Positions 1-4,955 of a DNA stretch of 5,110 nt are shown here, piece after piece. The notes below the pieces were generated by a model. It was not told the origin of the DNA, made no database searches, and saw nothing but the letters and a program-made list of their open reading frames with translations. Numbering within the stretch: position 1 is the stretch's first letter; every line of letters starts with the position of its first letter. The DNA is from Treponema sp. (GTDB lineage Bacteria > Spirochaetota > Spirochaetia > Treponematales > Breznakiellaceae), in contig JAISPY010000064.1 of the NCBI GenBank assembly GCA_031274565.1, forward strand, positions 1-5,110. The letters run 5' to 3'. The position numbers were made by a program, and so were the translations under genes.

Positions 1-1167
1 GATATCCTGCCTGGTCAGGGTCGAATCCTCCAGGGGGGGCCTGAAATCGAACTTCTTGTTGAGTTTATACCGCCCCACTTTCCCCAGATCATAGCGCCGG
101 GTGGTAAAGAACATCCCTAACAGGTCCTTTTCCGCGGCCTCCACGGTGATGGATTCTCCAGGCATGAGCACCTGGTATACGGCGGACAGGGCGTCTTCCT
201 TGGAAGGTTCATCCCGTTCCGGGTCTTCCTTGAGGAATTTGATCTCCTCCCGCTCGAAACAGTTGAGGAGCATCGGCGAGTTAAGCGAATCAGGGGCCTC
301 AAAATCGATCACCTCCACCGAGGCAATGCCGTTGCTGAGCAGTTCATCCACGTTATGAGGATGGAGCTTTTCTCCAGCCCGGTAGAGCTTTTTCCGTCCG
401 GCCCCGGAAAGGGCGTCCCCAGTGCTGATCCACACTGCTGCGGCAAGCACCCGGCCTGAAAACCGTTCCCGGGTTTCCCGGTCATCGATCACCTCCAGGG
501 TTTCGGTGGTATAAAAGGAGCGGATTATATCCTCTCGGCTTGCATAACCCAAAGCCCGCAGGAATATGGTCCCCAGGATCCGCTTCTTCCTATCAATCTT
601 GACGTAAATGAGTTCTTTTTTCTGGTCAATCTCAAATTCCATCCAGGAACCCCGGTACGGAATGATCCGAGACGCAAAAATACCCTTCTCATGGTTGAAG
701 ATGACCCCCGGTGAACGGTGAATCTGAGAAACCACCACCCGTTCCGCCCCATTGATGATAAAGGTCCCCCGCTCGCTCATAATGGGGATATCCCCCATGT
801 AGATGTCCTTCTGCCGGATTTCACCGGTCTGCTGGAAGATGAGGTTGACCCGGGCCTTCAGGGATACGGCATAGGTGAGTCCCTTCTGCTTACAATCCTG
901 TTCAGAGAATTTGACGTTCTCTTCATCGAGGGTATAATACTCATACTCCAAGACCATATCGCCGTTGGGACTTTCAATGGGGAAGGTTGCTCTAAACACT
1001 TCCTCTAGTCCCTGTATTTCGGGGGCCTCATGGTTCCGCAAGCGTTCCCGTTGCAGGAAGCGTTCATACGAACAAAGCTGAATGTCGATAAGATCCGGAA
1101 GTTCCATCACATCCTGAATATCCTTCCCGATATACGTCCGTTTCGCGATAGACTTCTGTACTACCAT
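1..1167 (-). CDS. rpoB: RNA polymerase beta subunit, N-terminal part (runs off the window)
   Basis: The frame is open from the ATG at 1167 to the window edge, giving 389 codons of a protein usually near 1,150-1,350 residues. RpoB forms one half of the RNA polymerase core and builds the active-site cleft with RpoC. Visible landmarks are FPIESPNGD (62-70), the highly conserved FIINGAERVVVSQIHRSPGV stretch (136-155), RIIPYRGSW (167-175) and the MPGESITVEAAE...RYDLGKVGRYKLNKK block (335-372). R143, V146, S147 and Q148 match E. coli positions of the N-terminal rifampicin region and are all the sensitive-type residues. The main rifampicin clusters lie outside the window. The ATG at 1167 is preferred over the in-frame ATG at 1191 because AGGGGG stands five bases before it and the numbering then matches E. 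coli. It follows rplL by 119 bp, with a hairpin between them. Confidence 0.97.
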   Translation of the reverse strand, partial: MVVQKSIAKRTYIGKDIQDVMELPDLIDIQLCSYERFLQRERLRNHEAPEIQGLEEVFRATFPIESPNGDMVLEYEYYTLDEENVKFSEQDCKQKGLTYAVSLKARVNLIFQQTGEIRQKDIYMGDIPIMSERGTFIINGAERVVVSQIHRSPGVIFNHEKGIFASRIIPYRGSWMEFEIDQKKELIYVKIDRKKRILGTIFLRALGYASREDIIRSFYTTETLEVIDDRETRERFSGRVLAAAVWISTGDALSGAGRKKLYRAGEKLHPHNVDELLSNGIASVEVIDFEAPDSLNSPMLLNCFEREEIKFLKEDPERDEPSKEDALSAVYQVLMPGESITVEAAEKDLLGMFFTTRRYDLGKVGRYKLNKKFDFRPPLEDSTLTRQDI

Positions 1168-1172
1168 CCCTT

Positions 1173-1178
1173 CCCCCT
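1173..1178 (-). promoter_or_regulatory. Ribosome binding site that decides the rpoB start
   Basis: AGGGGG lies five bases upstream of the ATG at 1167, followed by a second purine run AAGGG. The alternative in-frame ATG at 1191 is preceded by GGCCTTTTTGTAC, which has no Shine-Dalgarno match and is the tail of a hairpin. This favours initiation at 1167. Confidence 0.7.
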
Positions 1179-1195
1179 GTGGGCGTACCATGTAC

Positions 1196-1225
1196 AAAAA
1201 GGCCCCGGCCTATACCGGAAGCCTT
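1196..1225 (-). terminator. Attenuator-like hairpin with U-tract between rplL and rpoB
   Basis: Read on the minus strand, AAGGC pairs with GCCTT and inside it CCGG pairs with CCGG, around a loop TATAGG. There is a small TT/G internal loop between the two stems. The structure ends directly in a run of five T. This has the form of a weak Rho-independent terminator. It sits in the rplL-rpoB gap, where E. coli has a known partial terminator that sets the lower output of RNA polymerase genes relative to ribosomal proteins. The same role is inferred here. The U-tract is short, so read-through should be substantial. Confidence 0.6.
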
Positions 1226-1229
1226 CACA

Positions 1230-1264
1230 GTGAAACCCTAGATTTCACCGGTTATAGTGAGAAA
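1230..1264 (-). promoter_or_regulatory. Alternative hairpins upstream of the rplL-rpoB attenuator
   Basis: On the minus strand the segment TTTCAC (1243-1248, plus-strand coordinates) can pair on one side with GTGAAA (1230-1235) around a 7-nt loop. It can also pair on the other side with GTGAGAAA (1257-1264, plus reading), with one bulge. The two pairings exclude each other. The segment may be a spacer structure, an RNase processing site or chance. E. coli has an RNase III site in the same gap, but nothing here proves one. Confidence 0.3.
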
Positions 1265-1286
1265 CCTGCATTGTATAGGGCCGCAA

Positions 1287-1673
1287 TTACTGAATTTCAA
1301 CAGTACCGCCAGCGGCAGTGACCTGATCCTTAATTTTCGCGGCCTCTTCTTTGGAAATATTCTCTTTGAGCGGCTTGGGCGCCCCTTCAACGAGGTCCTT
1401 GGCTTCTTTGAGTCCCAGACCCGTAACCGCCCGGACCTCTTTGATAACCGCGATCTTCTTGGAATCCTCATACGCCTTGAGAATAACATTAAATTCGGTC
1501 TTTTCTTCCACTGGTTCCGCCGCCGCGCTCGCGCCGCCCACTGCGGCTACTGCCACCGGAGCCGCCGCGGAAACGCCAAACTTTTCTTCCAAGGCTTTAA
1601 CGAGTTCCGAAACCTCCAGAACCGTCATTGACGAAATCGCTTCAATAAGCTGATCAATACTCAGAGCTGCCAT
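1287..1673 (-). CDS. rplL: Ribosomal protein bL12 (L7/L12)
   Basis: The 128-residue product has the usual L12 length and layout. Residues 1-33 form the dimerising, L10-binding N-terminal domain (SIDQLIEAISSMTVLEVSELVKALEEKF). Residues 34-56 are a flexible Ala/Val/Pro hinge, and 57-128 are the globular C-terminal domain. That domain carries KIAVIKEVRAVTGLGLKEAKDLVE, where K78 and R81 correspond to the E. coli residues that contact translation GTPases. Several copies bind L10 on the ribosomal stalk and recruit EF-G, EF-Tu and IF2. AGGAG sits eight bases before the ATG. The gene is separated from rplJ by an unusually long 214-bp structured spacer, so its expression may be set apart from that of rplJ. 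L12 is needed in several copies per ribosome. Confidence 0.98.
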   Translation of the reverse strand: MAALSIDQLIEAISSMTVLEVSELVKALEEKFGVSAAAPVAVAAVGGASAAAEPVEEKTEFNVILKAYEDSKKIAVIKEVRAVTGLGLKEAKDLVEGAPKPLKENISKEEAAKIKDQVTAAGGTVEIQ

Positions 1674-1887
1674 ATTACCTTCTCCTCATACACATACCTC
1701 GTGTACCCATACGGACACACGCCATCCTCACGGATGCTTCCGGGTTAATCCCCGGTATTTTAAACCGACAGGAACGGCAGCCTCGGAACCAGCAGGTTAC
1801 ACCCCACCGATTCCACCGAAGCCTGACGGTTTTTGCACGCTGAACCGCGAAACGTACCGGCAAACCCGGATCCGTCCGCCCTGCTTA
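1674..1887 (-). promoter_or_regulatory. Long structured rplJ-rplL spacer
   Basis: This 214-bp gap has no credible gene. On the minus strand it holds a series of possible hairpins: CCGG-GTTTG-CCGG (1857-1869), CGGTT...AACCG, a longer arm CAGGCTTCGG with CCGAGGCTG, CGGT-TTAAAAT-ACCG, CCGGG-GATTAA-CCCGG (1740-1755), CATCC-GTGA-GGATG (1723-1736) and GTGTCC...GGTACAC close to the rplL start. TAAAAT could be a -10 box, but no matching -35 is visible. No T-run follows any stem, so a terminator is not supported. A role in L12 dosage (mRNA processing, stability or translation) is inferred only. Confidence 0.4.
1851..1870 (-). repeat. Spacer hairpin motif, copy in the rplJ-rplL gap
   Basis: In plus-strand order this reads AACGT, one base, CCGGCAA, one base, CCCGGA. 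It matches the copy at 3581-3601 in the nusG-rplK gap except for a one-base length change and the variable bases. On the transcribed strand it folds as CCGG-GTTTG-CCGG, followed by ACGTT. The match runs beyond the palindrome itself into the flanking ACGTT, which argues against simple chance folding. Confidence 0.5.
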
Positions 1888-2427
1888 TCACCCTTCGACC
1901 TTTTGGTCTCCCACCGCCTTGATGGCCCGCACGAGCCGAGCGTTGATATCGTTGAGGTCCGCGGCAAGGGTCCGCACGGGCCCTTGCAACACCGACATAA
2001 GCATAGAAATAAGCTCCAGCTTGCCCGGTAACTTGGAAAAGGCCTCGGTTTTCGCGGCGTCGTAGATCGTACCCCCTACCAAGGCTCCTTTTACCCTAAG
2101 GGTCGGAGCCTCTCGGATAAAATCAAAGAGGATCTTGGCAACCTCGTTAGCATCCTGGGGAGCAATAGCCACCGCCGTAGGTCCGACCAGATACTGCGAC
2201 ACATCAGGAGCGGTCAACCGTTCAAAGGCAATCCGGGCAAAGTTATTTTTCACCACCTGGAACCGGGAGGCTTTAACCCCCAGCCGTTTCCGTAACCCGG
2301 TGATCTGCTCTACGGTCAGGCCCCGGTAGTCCGCAAAGATAAAATCCTGAGCACCTCCGAAGTTTACCTCTAACGCGCGTATCGCGGAAGCCTTAGCATC
2401 CTGTATTTTTTTTGCCACAATAGCCAT
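1888..2427 (-). CDS. rplJ: Ribosomal protein uL10
   Basis: The 179-residue product is a little above the common 165-175 length. L10 anchors L12 dimers to the base of the large-subunit stalk and binds 23S rRNA next to L11. Family signatures are ADYRGLTVEQIT (32-43), VVKNNFARIA (58-67), VGPTAVAIAP (81-90) and the LPGKLELISMLMSVLQGPV block (133-151). The C-terminal helix (about 152-175, DLNDINARLVRAIKAV) is the expected L12 attachment helix. The Shine-Dalgarno GAGGAG lies within the last two sense codons of rplA, and the ATG comes three bases after the rplA stop, so translation is probably coupled. There is no room for the L10-binding leader that precedes rplJ in many bacteria. Confidence 0.98.
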   Translation of the reverse strand: MAIVAKKIQDAKASAIRALEVNFGGAQDFIFADYRGLTVEQITGLRKRLGVKASRFQVVKNNFARIAFERLTAPDVSQYLVGPTAVAIAPQDANEVAKILFDFIREAPTLRVKGALVGGTIYDAAKTEAFSKLPGKLELISMLMSVLQGPVRTLAADLNDINARLVRAIKAVGDQKVEG

Positions 2428-2430
2428 GGC

Positions 2431-3111
2431 TTACTCCTCATCCTTGATTGAGACCCATATCCCCGGTCCCATAGTGGAAGCCACCGAGATCGACCGAATG
2501 AACTCGCCCTTGGCGTCAACCGGCCGTTTTCGCTTGATCTCAGCCACTGCGGTCTTAACATTTTCAGCGACTTTTCCGTTTTCCATGGAAATCTTACCCA
2601 CCGCAAGATGCACCACGCCGGTCTTGTCCGCCCGGAATTCGGTGCGCCCCTTCCGCAGTTCCGCCAAGGCGCCTTTCAGGTCAAAGGTAACGGTCCCGGT
2701 CTTGGGGTTAGGCATGAGTCCCCGACGGCCCAAGATCATACCGAGCTTACCTACATCCTTCATCATATCCGGGGTAGCCACTGCCACATCAAAATCCAGC
2801 CAGCCCCCCTTTATCTTATCAATTAAGTCTTCGGCTCCCACATAGGTGGCCCCTGCTTCCTGGGCTTCCTTCTCCTTCTCCGCCTTGCAAAACACCAGAA
2901 CCCGTTTCTCTACCCGGAATTGATGGGGTAAAACCACCGTATCCCTGACGGACTGGCTTTTTTTCAGGTTGAGCTTGACCGACAGATCCACGGTCTCATC
3001 AAACTTAGCGGTCGTAAGACCCTTCACCAACTCCAATGCCTCTTGTAAACCATAGGAAGCCGCGCTGTCGTATTTTTTAAGGTTATCCAGGTACTTTTTT
3101 CCGCGCCTCAT
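2431..3111 (-). CDS. rplA: Ribosomal protein uL1
   Basis: The 226-residue product has the usual L1 length. L1 forms the mobile stalk at the ribosomal E site and in many bacteria represses its own operon by binding the rplK leader. Conserved segments are KFDETVDLSVKL (37-47), the signature MILGRRGLMPNPKTGTV (125-141), the FRADKTGVVHLAVGK segment (159-173) and the C-terminal SISVASTMGPGIWV (207-220). One oddity is that the common LPHGTGK loop reads LPHQFRVEK (61-69), perhaps a lineage feature. The ATG overlaps the rplK stop by four bases (ATGA at 3108-3111), typical of coupled translation, and GAGGTG lies five bases upstream. Confidence 0.98.
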   Translation of the reverse strand: MRRGKKYLDNLKKYDSAASYGLQEALELVKGLTTAKFDETVDLSVKLNLKKSQSVRDTVVLPHQFRVEKRVLVFCKAEKEKEAQEAGATYVGAEDLIDKIKGGWLDFDVAVATPDMMKDVGKLGMILGRRGLMPNPKTGTVTFDLKGALAELRKGRTEFRADKTGVVHLAVGKISMENGKVAENVKTAVAEIKRKRPVDAKGEFIRSISVASTMGPGIWVSIKDEE

Positions 3112-3539
3112 TTTTCCACCTCGACGCCCATAGACCGGGCGGTACCGGCAATGATCTTCATGGCCCCTTCAAGATCGTTGGCGGAAAGGTCCACCATCTT
3201 GAGCTTGGCAATCTCCGTCAGCTTCGTCTTGGGGAGCTTACCTACCTTGGTCTTATGGGATTCCCCTGAGCCTTTCTCAATGCCCAGCGCCTTCTTGATC
3301 AGCACCGACGCCGGCGGGGTCTTGAGTATAAAGGTAAAAGATTTGTCGGTATACACCGTGATAACCACCGGTATAACCAGCCCCACCTCCATGGTCTTGG
3401 TCCGCTCATTGAATTGCTGGACAAACTGAGGCGCGCTCACCCCATGGGGACCCAGGGCAGGACCCACCGGCGGAGCCGGCGTGGCCTTACCTGCAGGGCA
3501 CTGGAGCTTAATAAGGGTGGCAATTTTTTTCTTTGCCAT
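3108..3539 (-). CDS. rplK: Ribosomal protein uL11
   Basis: The 143-residue product matches the usual L11 length. L11 binds the GTPase-associated region of 23S rRNA beside L10 and L12. In stringent control elsewhere it is needed for RelA activation. The N-terminal domain has CPAGKATPAPPVGPALGPHGVSAPQF (14-39), with the conserved proline-rich hinge and thiostrepton-site face. The C-terminal RNA-binding domain includes FILKTPPASVLIKKA (70-84) and the closing AGTARSMGVEVEK (131-143). AAGGAG stands seven bases before the ATG. A 131-bp spacer with possible promoter and leader structures separates it from nusG, and rplA overlaps its end. Confidence 0.98.
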   Translation of the reverse strand: MAKKKIATLIKLQCPAGKATPAPPVGPALGPHGVSAPQFVQQFNERTKTMEVGLVIPVVITVYTDKSFTFILKTPPASVLIKKALGIEKGSGESHKTKVGKLPKTKLTEIAKLKMVDLSANDLEGAMKIIAGTARSMGVEVEK

Positions 3540-3563
3540 GTATGTTCTCCTTCTGTGGTATAC

Positions 3564-3604
3564 CCGGAACAGTCCAGAGTAACGTCTCCGGCAACCCCGG
3601 AAAC
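3564..3604 (-). promoter_or_regulatory. Structured rplK leader with mutually exclusive hairpins (candidate L1-binding site)
   Basis: On the minus strand GTTTCCGG pairs with CCGGAGAC around GGTTG (8 bp, one G-U). CCGGAG can instead pair with the following CTCTGG, and CTGGA of that segment can pair with TCCGG further on around CTGT. The three stems share strands, so only some can form together. In E. coli and many other bacteria the rplK-rplA leader carries an L1-binding site used for feedback repression. The position fits, but I could not match the sequence to the rRNA L1-site consensus, so the identity of the ligand is inferred. Confidence 0.4.
3581..3601 (-). repeat. Spacer hairpin motif, copy in the nusG-rplK gap
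   Basis: Plus-strand order is AACGT, CT, CCGGCAA, one base, CCCGGA, nearly identical to the copy at 1851-1870 before rplL. On the transcribed strand it gives TCCGG-GGTTG-CCGGA. It is the core of the candidate rplK leader. Confidence 0.5.
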
Positions 3605-3609
3605 TCCCA

Positions 3610-3638
3610 TCTATAAAAAACTAAAAAACTCCCCGCAA
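3610..3638 (-). promoter_or_regulatory. Candidate internal promoter upstream of rplK
   Basis: On the minus strand TTGCGG (3633-3638) and TATAGA (3610-3615) are separated by exactly 17 bp. The match to the sigma70 consensus is three of six and four of six, so it is modest. The predicted start, near 3603, would place the hairpin leader at the very 5' end of an rplK-rplA-rplJ transcript. E. coli has a promoter in the same gap. The overlapping T-runs could also generate such a match by chance. Confidence 0.35.
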
Positions 3639-3660
3639 ACCCTGTTCAGTCATGCGAGAA
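3615..3660 (-). terminator. Possible weak terminator or attenuator after nusG
   Basis: On the minus strand TTCTCGC (3654-3660) can pair with GCGGGGA (3630-3636) using two G-U pairs and a 17-nt loop. Two runs of six T follow (3623-3628 and 3615-3620). The U-tracts are striking, but the stem is weak and the loop long, so termination would be partial at most. Confidence 0.3.
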
Positions 3661-3670
3661 CCCGCTGGAA

Positions 3671-4228
3671 TCAGAGCTTTTCCACCTGTAAAAGATCGAC
3701 CTCCACCGGGGTATTCCGGCCAAAGATACCCACCATAACCTTGAGCTTGTTTTTTTCATGGTTCACTTCTTCAATGATACCCGTGAAAGACTCGAAAGGC
3801 CCCTCAATGATCTTCACTTGTTGTCCCGGGTCAAAGGACTGCCGGGTCCGTACCGGCCGTTCGCCCTTAATCTCCCCGGATTTTTGCAGTATGACCCGGG
3901 CCTCTTCTCCCTGCAAGGGCTGCGGCTTCCGGTCTGCCGGAGTCCCCACAAAACCGGTAACTCCCGGAATCTTCCTAATTTTTGAACAGATCGCCTTCCA
4001 GCCCGGATCCGGCAGGTCCATTTCTACCAGAATGTACCCAGGAAGGAACTTCTTGGTCATGGTCCGTTTTTTACCGTCCTTGACCTCTACCACTTCCTCC
4101 GAGGGGATCTTCACATCCCGGACCTGCTCCTTATCAAGCTCTCCGGCCTCGATCAACATGCGTATGGTTTTCTCTATTCTATTTTCATATCCCGAATAAG
4201 TATGGAGGACATACCAGCCCGTCGCCAT
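3671..4228 (-). CDS. nusG: Transcription termination/antitermination factor NusG
   Basis: The 185-residue product has the usual NusG length. NusG rides on RNA polymerase, suppresses or promotes pausing and links polymerase to Rho or to the ribosome through S10. The NGN domain spans about 4-112 (WYVLHTYSGYENRIEKTI, then KKFLPGYILVEMDL and PGVTGFVG). The KOW domain covers about 132-185 (FDPGQQVKIIEGPFESFTGIIEEVN...LKVMVGIFGRNTPVEVDLLQVEKL). There is no large insertion of the kind seen in some thermophiles. AAGGA lies five bases before the ATG. It starts 25 bp after secE, the near-universal secE-nusG pairing, and is followed by a spacer with U-tracts before rplK. Confidence 0.98.
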   Translation of the reverse strand: MATGWYVLHTYSGYENRIEKTIRMLIEAGELDKEQVRDVKIPSEEVVEVKDGKKRTMTKKFLPGYILVEMDLPDPGWKAICSKIRKIPGVTGFVGTPADRKPQPLQGEEARVILQKSGEIKGERPVRTRQSFDPGQQVKIIEGPFESFTGIIEEVNHEKNKLKVMVGIFGRNTPVEVDLLQVEKL

Positions 4229-4253
4229 AGGTTTCCTTTATGTACTCATTGTA

Positions 4254-4433
4254 TTAAAATATCGCCTGCACCCCAAGGAGCAGAACCACATCCACCAAGC
4301 CCAATACCGCGGCAATAATCAGGGTAGAAACAATAACCACCTTAACCGAGCTAATCACATCCTCCCGGCTTGGCCAGATGACTTTCCGGAGTTCAGCGTA
4401 AGACTCTTTGACAAATTGAACCATCTTGTTCAT
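4254..4433 (-). CDS. secE: Preprotein translocase subunit SecE
   Basis: The 59-residue product is the short, single-span form of SecE found in most bacteria outside the enteric group. SecE clamps the two halves of SecY in the SecYEG protein-conducting channel of the inner membrane. MVQFVKESYAELRKVIWPSREDV (4-26) is the amphipathic surface helix, ending in the conserved WPS. Residues about 29-55 (SVKVVIVSTLIIAAVLGLVDVVLLLGV) are the transmembrane helix. The ATG at 4433 is chosen because GAGGGGG lies four bases upstream. The longer in-frame start at 4490 would extend into the tRNA-Trp gene and adds residues unlike SecE. It lies between tRNA-Trp (27 bp upstream) and nusG (25 bp downstream). Confidence 0.96.
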   Translation of the reverse strand: MNKMVQFVKESYAELRKVIWPSREDVISSVKVVIVSTLIIAAVLGLVDVVLLLGVQAIF

Positions 4434-4437
4434 AACG

Positions 4438-4444
4438 CCCCCTC
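4438..4444 (-). promoter_or_regulatory. Ribosome binding site that decides the secE start
   Basis: GAGGGGG on the minus strand lies four bases before the ATG at 4433. This supports the 59-residue SecE over a longer frame starting at 4490 inside the tRNA-Trp gene. Confidence 0.75.
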
Positions 4445-4460
4445 TACGTACAATACCATA

Positions 4461-4533
4461 CAGGCCAGGTAGGACTCGAACCCACAACATTCGGTTTTGG
4501 AGACCGACGCTCTACCATTAGAGCTACTGGCCT
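4461..4533 (-). tRNA. trnW: tRNA-Trp (anticodon CCA)
   Basis: The 73-nt cloverleaf is complete. The acceptor stem AGGCCAG/CTGGCCT has seven Watson-Crick pairs. The D arm is GCTC/GAGC, and the anticodon arm TCGGT-CTCCAAA-ACCGA has CCA at the anticodon position. The T arm is GTGGG-TTCGAGT-CCTAC, and the discriminator base is G, as usual for tRNA-Trp. The 3' CCA is not encoded (TAT follows), so a CCA-adding enzyme is required. The 5' end is only 10 bases after the rpmG stop and secE starts 27 bases downstream. Processing by RNase P must therefore cut a mixed mRNA-tRNA transcript. Confidence 0.97.
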
Positions 4534-4543
4534 AAGAAACGAT

Positions 4544-4717
4544 TCACTTAATCTTGGTCTCTTTATGGAGGGTATGCTTCCGATCAAACGGACAATACTT
4601 ATTAAACTCAAGTTTTTCCTGGATATTCCGCCGGTTCTTCTTGGTAGTATAATTCTTCCGCTTACACTCAGTGCATTGCAAGGCAATGAGTTCCACCGCT
4701 GTTTTTTTCGATGCCAT
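4544..4717 (-). CDS. rpmG: Ribosomal protein bL33
   Basis: This 57-residue protein reads MASKKTAVELIALQCTECKR at its start and ends in HTLHKETKIK. L33 is a small 50S protein near the E site. The features are a first zinc-knuckle CTEC (15-18), the central NYTTKKNRRN (22-31), and YCPFDRKHTLHKETK (41-55). The second knuckle has C42 but Asp45 where zinc-binding L33 has its fourth Cys, so zinc binding is uncertain. L33 families with and without the full Cys set both exist. AGGGG lies five bases upstream of the ATG. It sits between two tRNA genes: tRNA-Thr ends 69 bp upstream and tRNA-Trp begins 10 bp downstream. It is short enough to be missed by length-based gene finding. Confidence 0.95.
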   Translation of the reverse strand: MASKKTAVELIALQCTECKRKNYTTKKNRRNIQEKLEFNKYCPFDRKHTLHKETKIK

Positions 4718-4786
4718 GGTATCCCCTTAATCTATCCCGACCCGCTCGTCCGGGAGGTCTAACGTAATCTGTAAAAAGTCCATTCA

Positions 4787-4859
4787 AGCCCTCAAGCGGA
4801 ATCGAACCGCTGACCGCATCCTTACCATGGATGTGCTCTACCGACTGAGCTACAAGGGC
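4787..4859 (-). tRNA. trnT: tRNA-Thr (anticodon GGU)
   Basis: The 73-nt cloverleaf has acceptor GCCCTTG/TGAGGGC (two G-U pairs at its base), D arm GCTC-AGTCGGTA-GAGC and anticodon arm CATCC-ATGGTAA-GGATG with anticodon GGT. The T arm is AGCGG-TTCGATT-CCGCT and the discriminator is T. GGU reads the ACC and ACU threonine codons. The 3' CCA is not encoded. It is the first gene after the promoter at 4876-4904, leaving a predicted 5' leader of only about 10 bases for RNase P. Confidence 0.97.
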
Positions 4860-4875
4860 ATGTATAAGTATCAAA

Positions 4876-4904
4876 AGAATACTAACATTCCATAATTGTG
4901 TCAA
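4876..4904 (-). promoter_or_regulatory. Sigma70-type promoter of the tRNA-Thr/rpmG/secE/nusG operon
   Basis: On the minus strand a perfect -35 box TTGACA (4899-4904) and a -10 box TATTCT (4876-4881, four of six) are separated by the optimal 17 bp. Predicted start is near 4869, about ten bases before tRNA-Thr. The stretch between the -10 box and the start (TTTGAT) is AT-rich, not the GC-rich discriminator typical of strongly stringent promoters. This is the only strong promoter seen in the window. Confidence 0.85.
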
Positions 4905-4918
4905 GCGCTTCTATGCCA

Positions 4919-4955
4919 GATATCCTCTTTTTTTCTCATATTTTCCTCTTTTTCT
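4919..4955 (-). repeat. Imperfect purine-rich direct repeat upstream of the promoter
   Basis: On the minus strand two tandem units of about 18-19 nt each begin AGAAAAA, continue GAGG and end in ATAT (4937-4955 and 4919-4936). They differ by small A-run length changes. The centres lie about 25-45 bp upstream of the -35 box. The A-tracts could bend DNA, but they are farther from the -35 box than a standard UP element, so a regulatory role is only possible. Confidence 0.4.

Noticed and set aside
1168..1191. An rpoB start at the upstream in-frame ATG (1191)
   Set aside because: It adds eight residues, has no ribosome site and overlaps the attenuator tail. The ATG at 1167 has a good Shine-Dalgarno sequence.
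1257..1653. Overlapping forward frames opposite rplL
   Set aside because: They are antisense to an unmistakable L12 gene. The low-complexity alanine hinge leaves few stop codons on the opposite strand.
3414..4199. A 261-codon plus-strand open frame, the longest forward frame in the window
   Set aside because: It lies antisense to nusG and part of rplK, crosses the structured spacer, has no ribosome site and gives a Ser/Arg/Pro-rich sequence without family features. It is a shadow of the real minus-strand genes.
4254..4490. Longer secE beginning at 4490
   Set aside because: The extra 19 residues would be encoded in tRNA-Trp sequence, are not SecE-like and lack a ribosome site. GAGGGGG before the ATG at 4433 explains the start.
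4444..4686. An 80-codon minus-strand frame over tRNA-Trp and rpmG
   Set aside because: It is out of frame with the clear L33 gene and includes the whole tRNA-Trp, so it is a shadow.
4668..4904. A 78-codon minus-strand frame over tRNA-Thr
   Set aside because: It starts within the -35 region and runs through the tRNA gene. The peptide ALVAQSVEH is the familiar translation of a tRNA, not a protein.
4901..4939. A 12-codon leader peptide (MRKKEDIWHRSA) with AGAGGA upstream
   Set aside because: It ends inside the TTGACA box, upstream of the predicted transcript start, and has no run of regulatory codons. It is probably a by-product of the purine-rich repeat.
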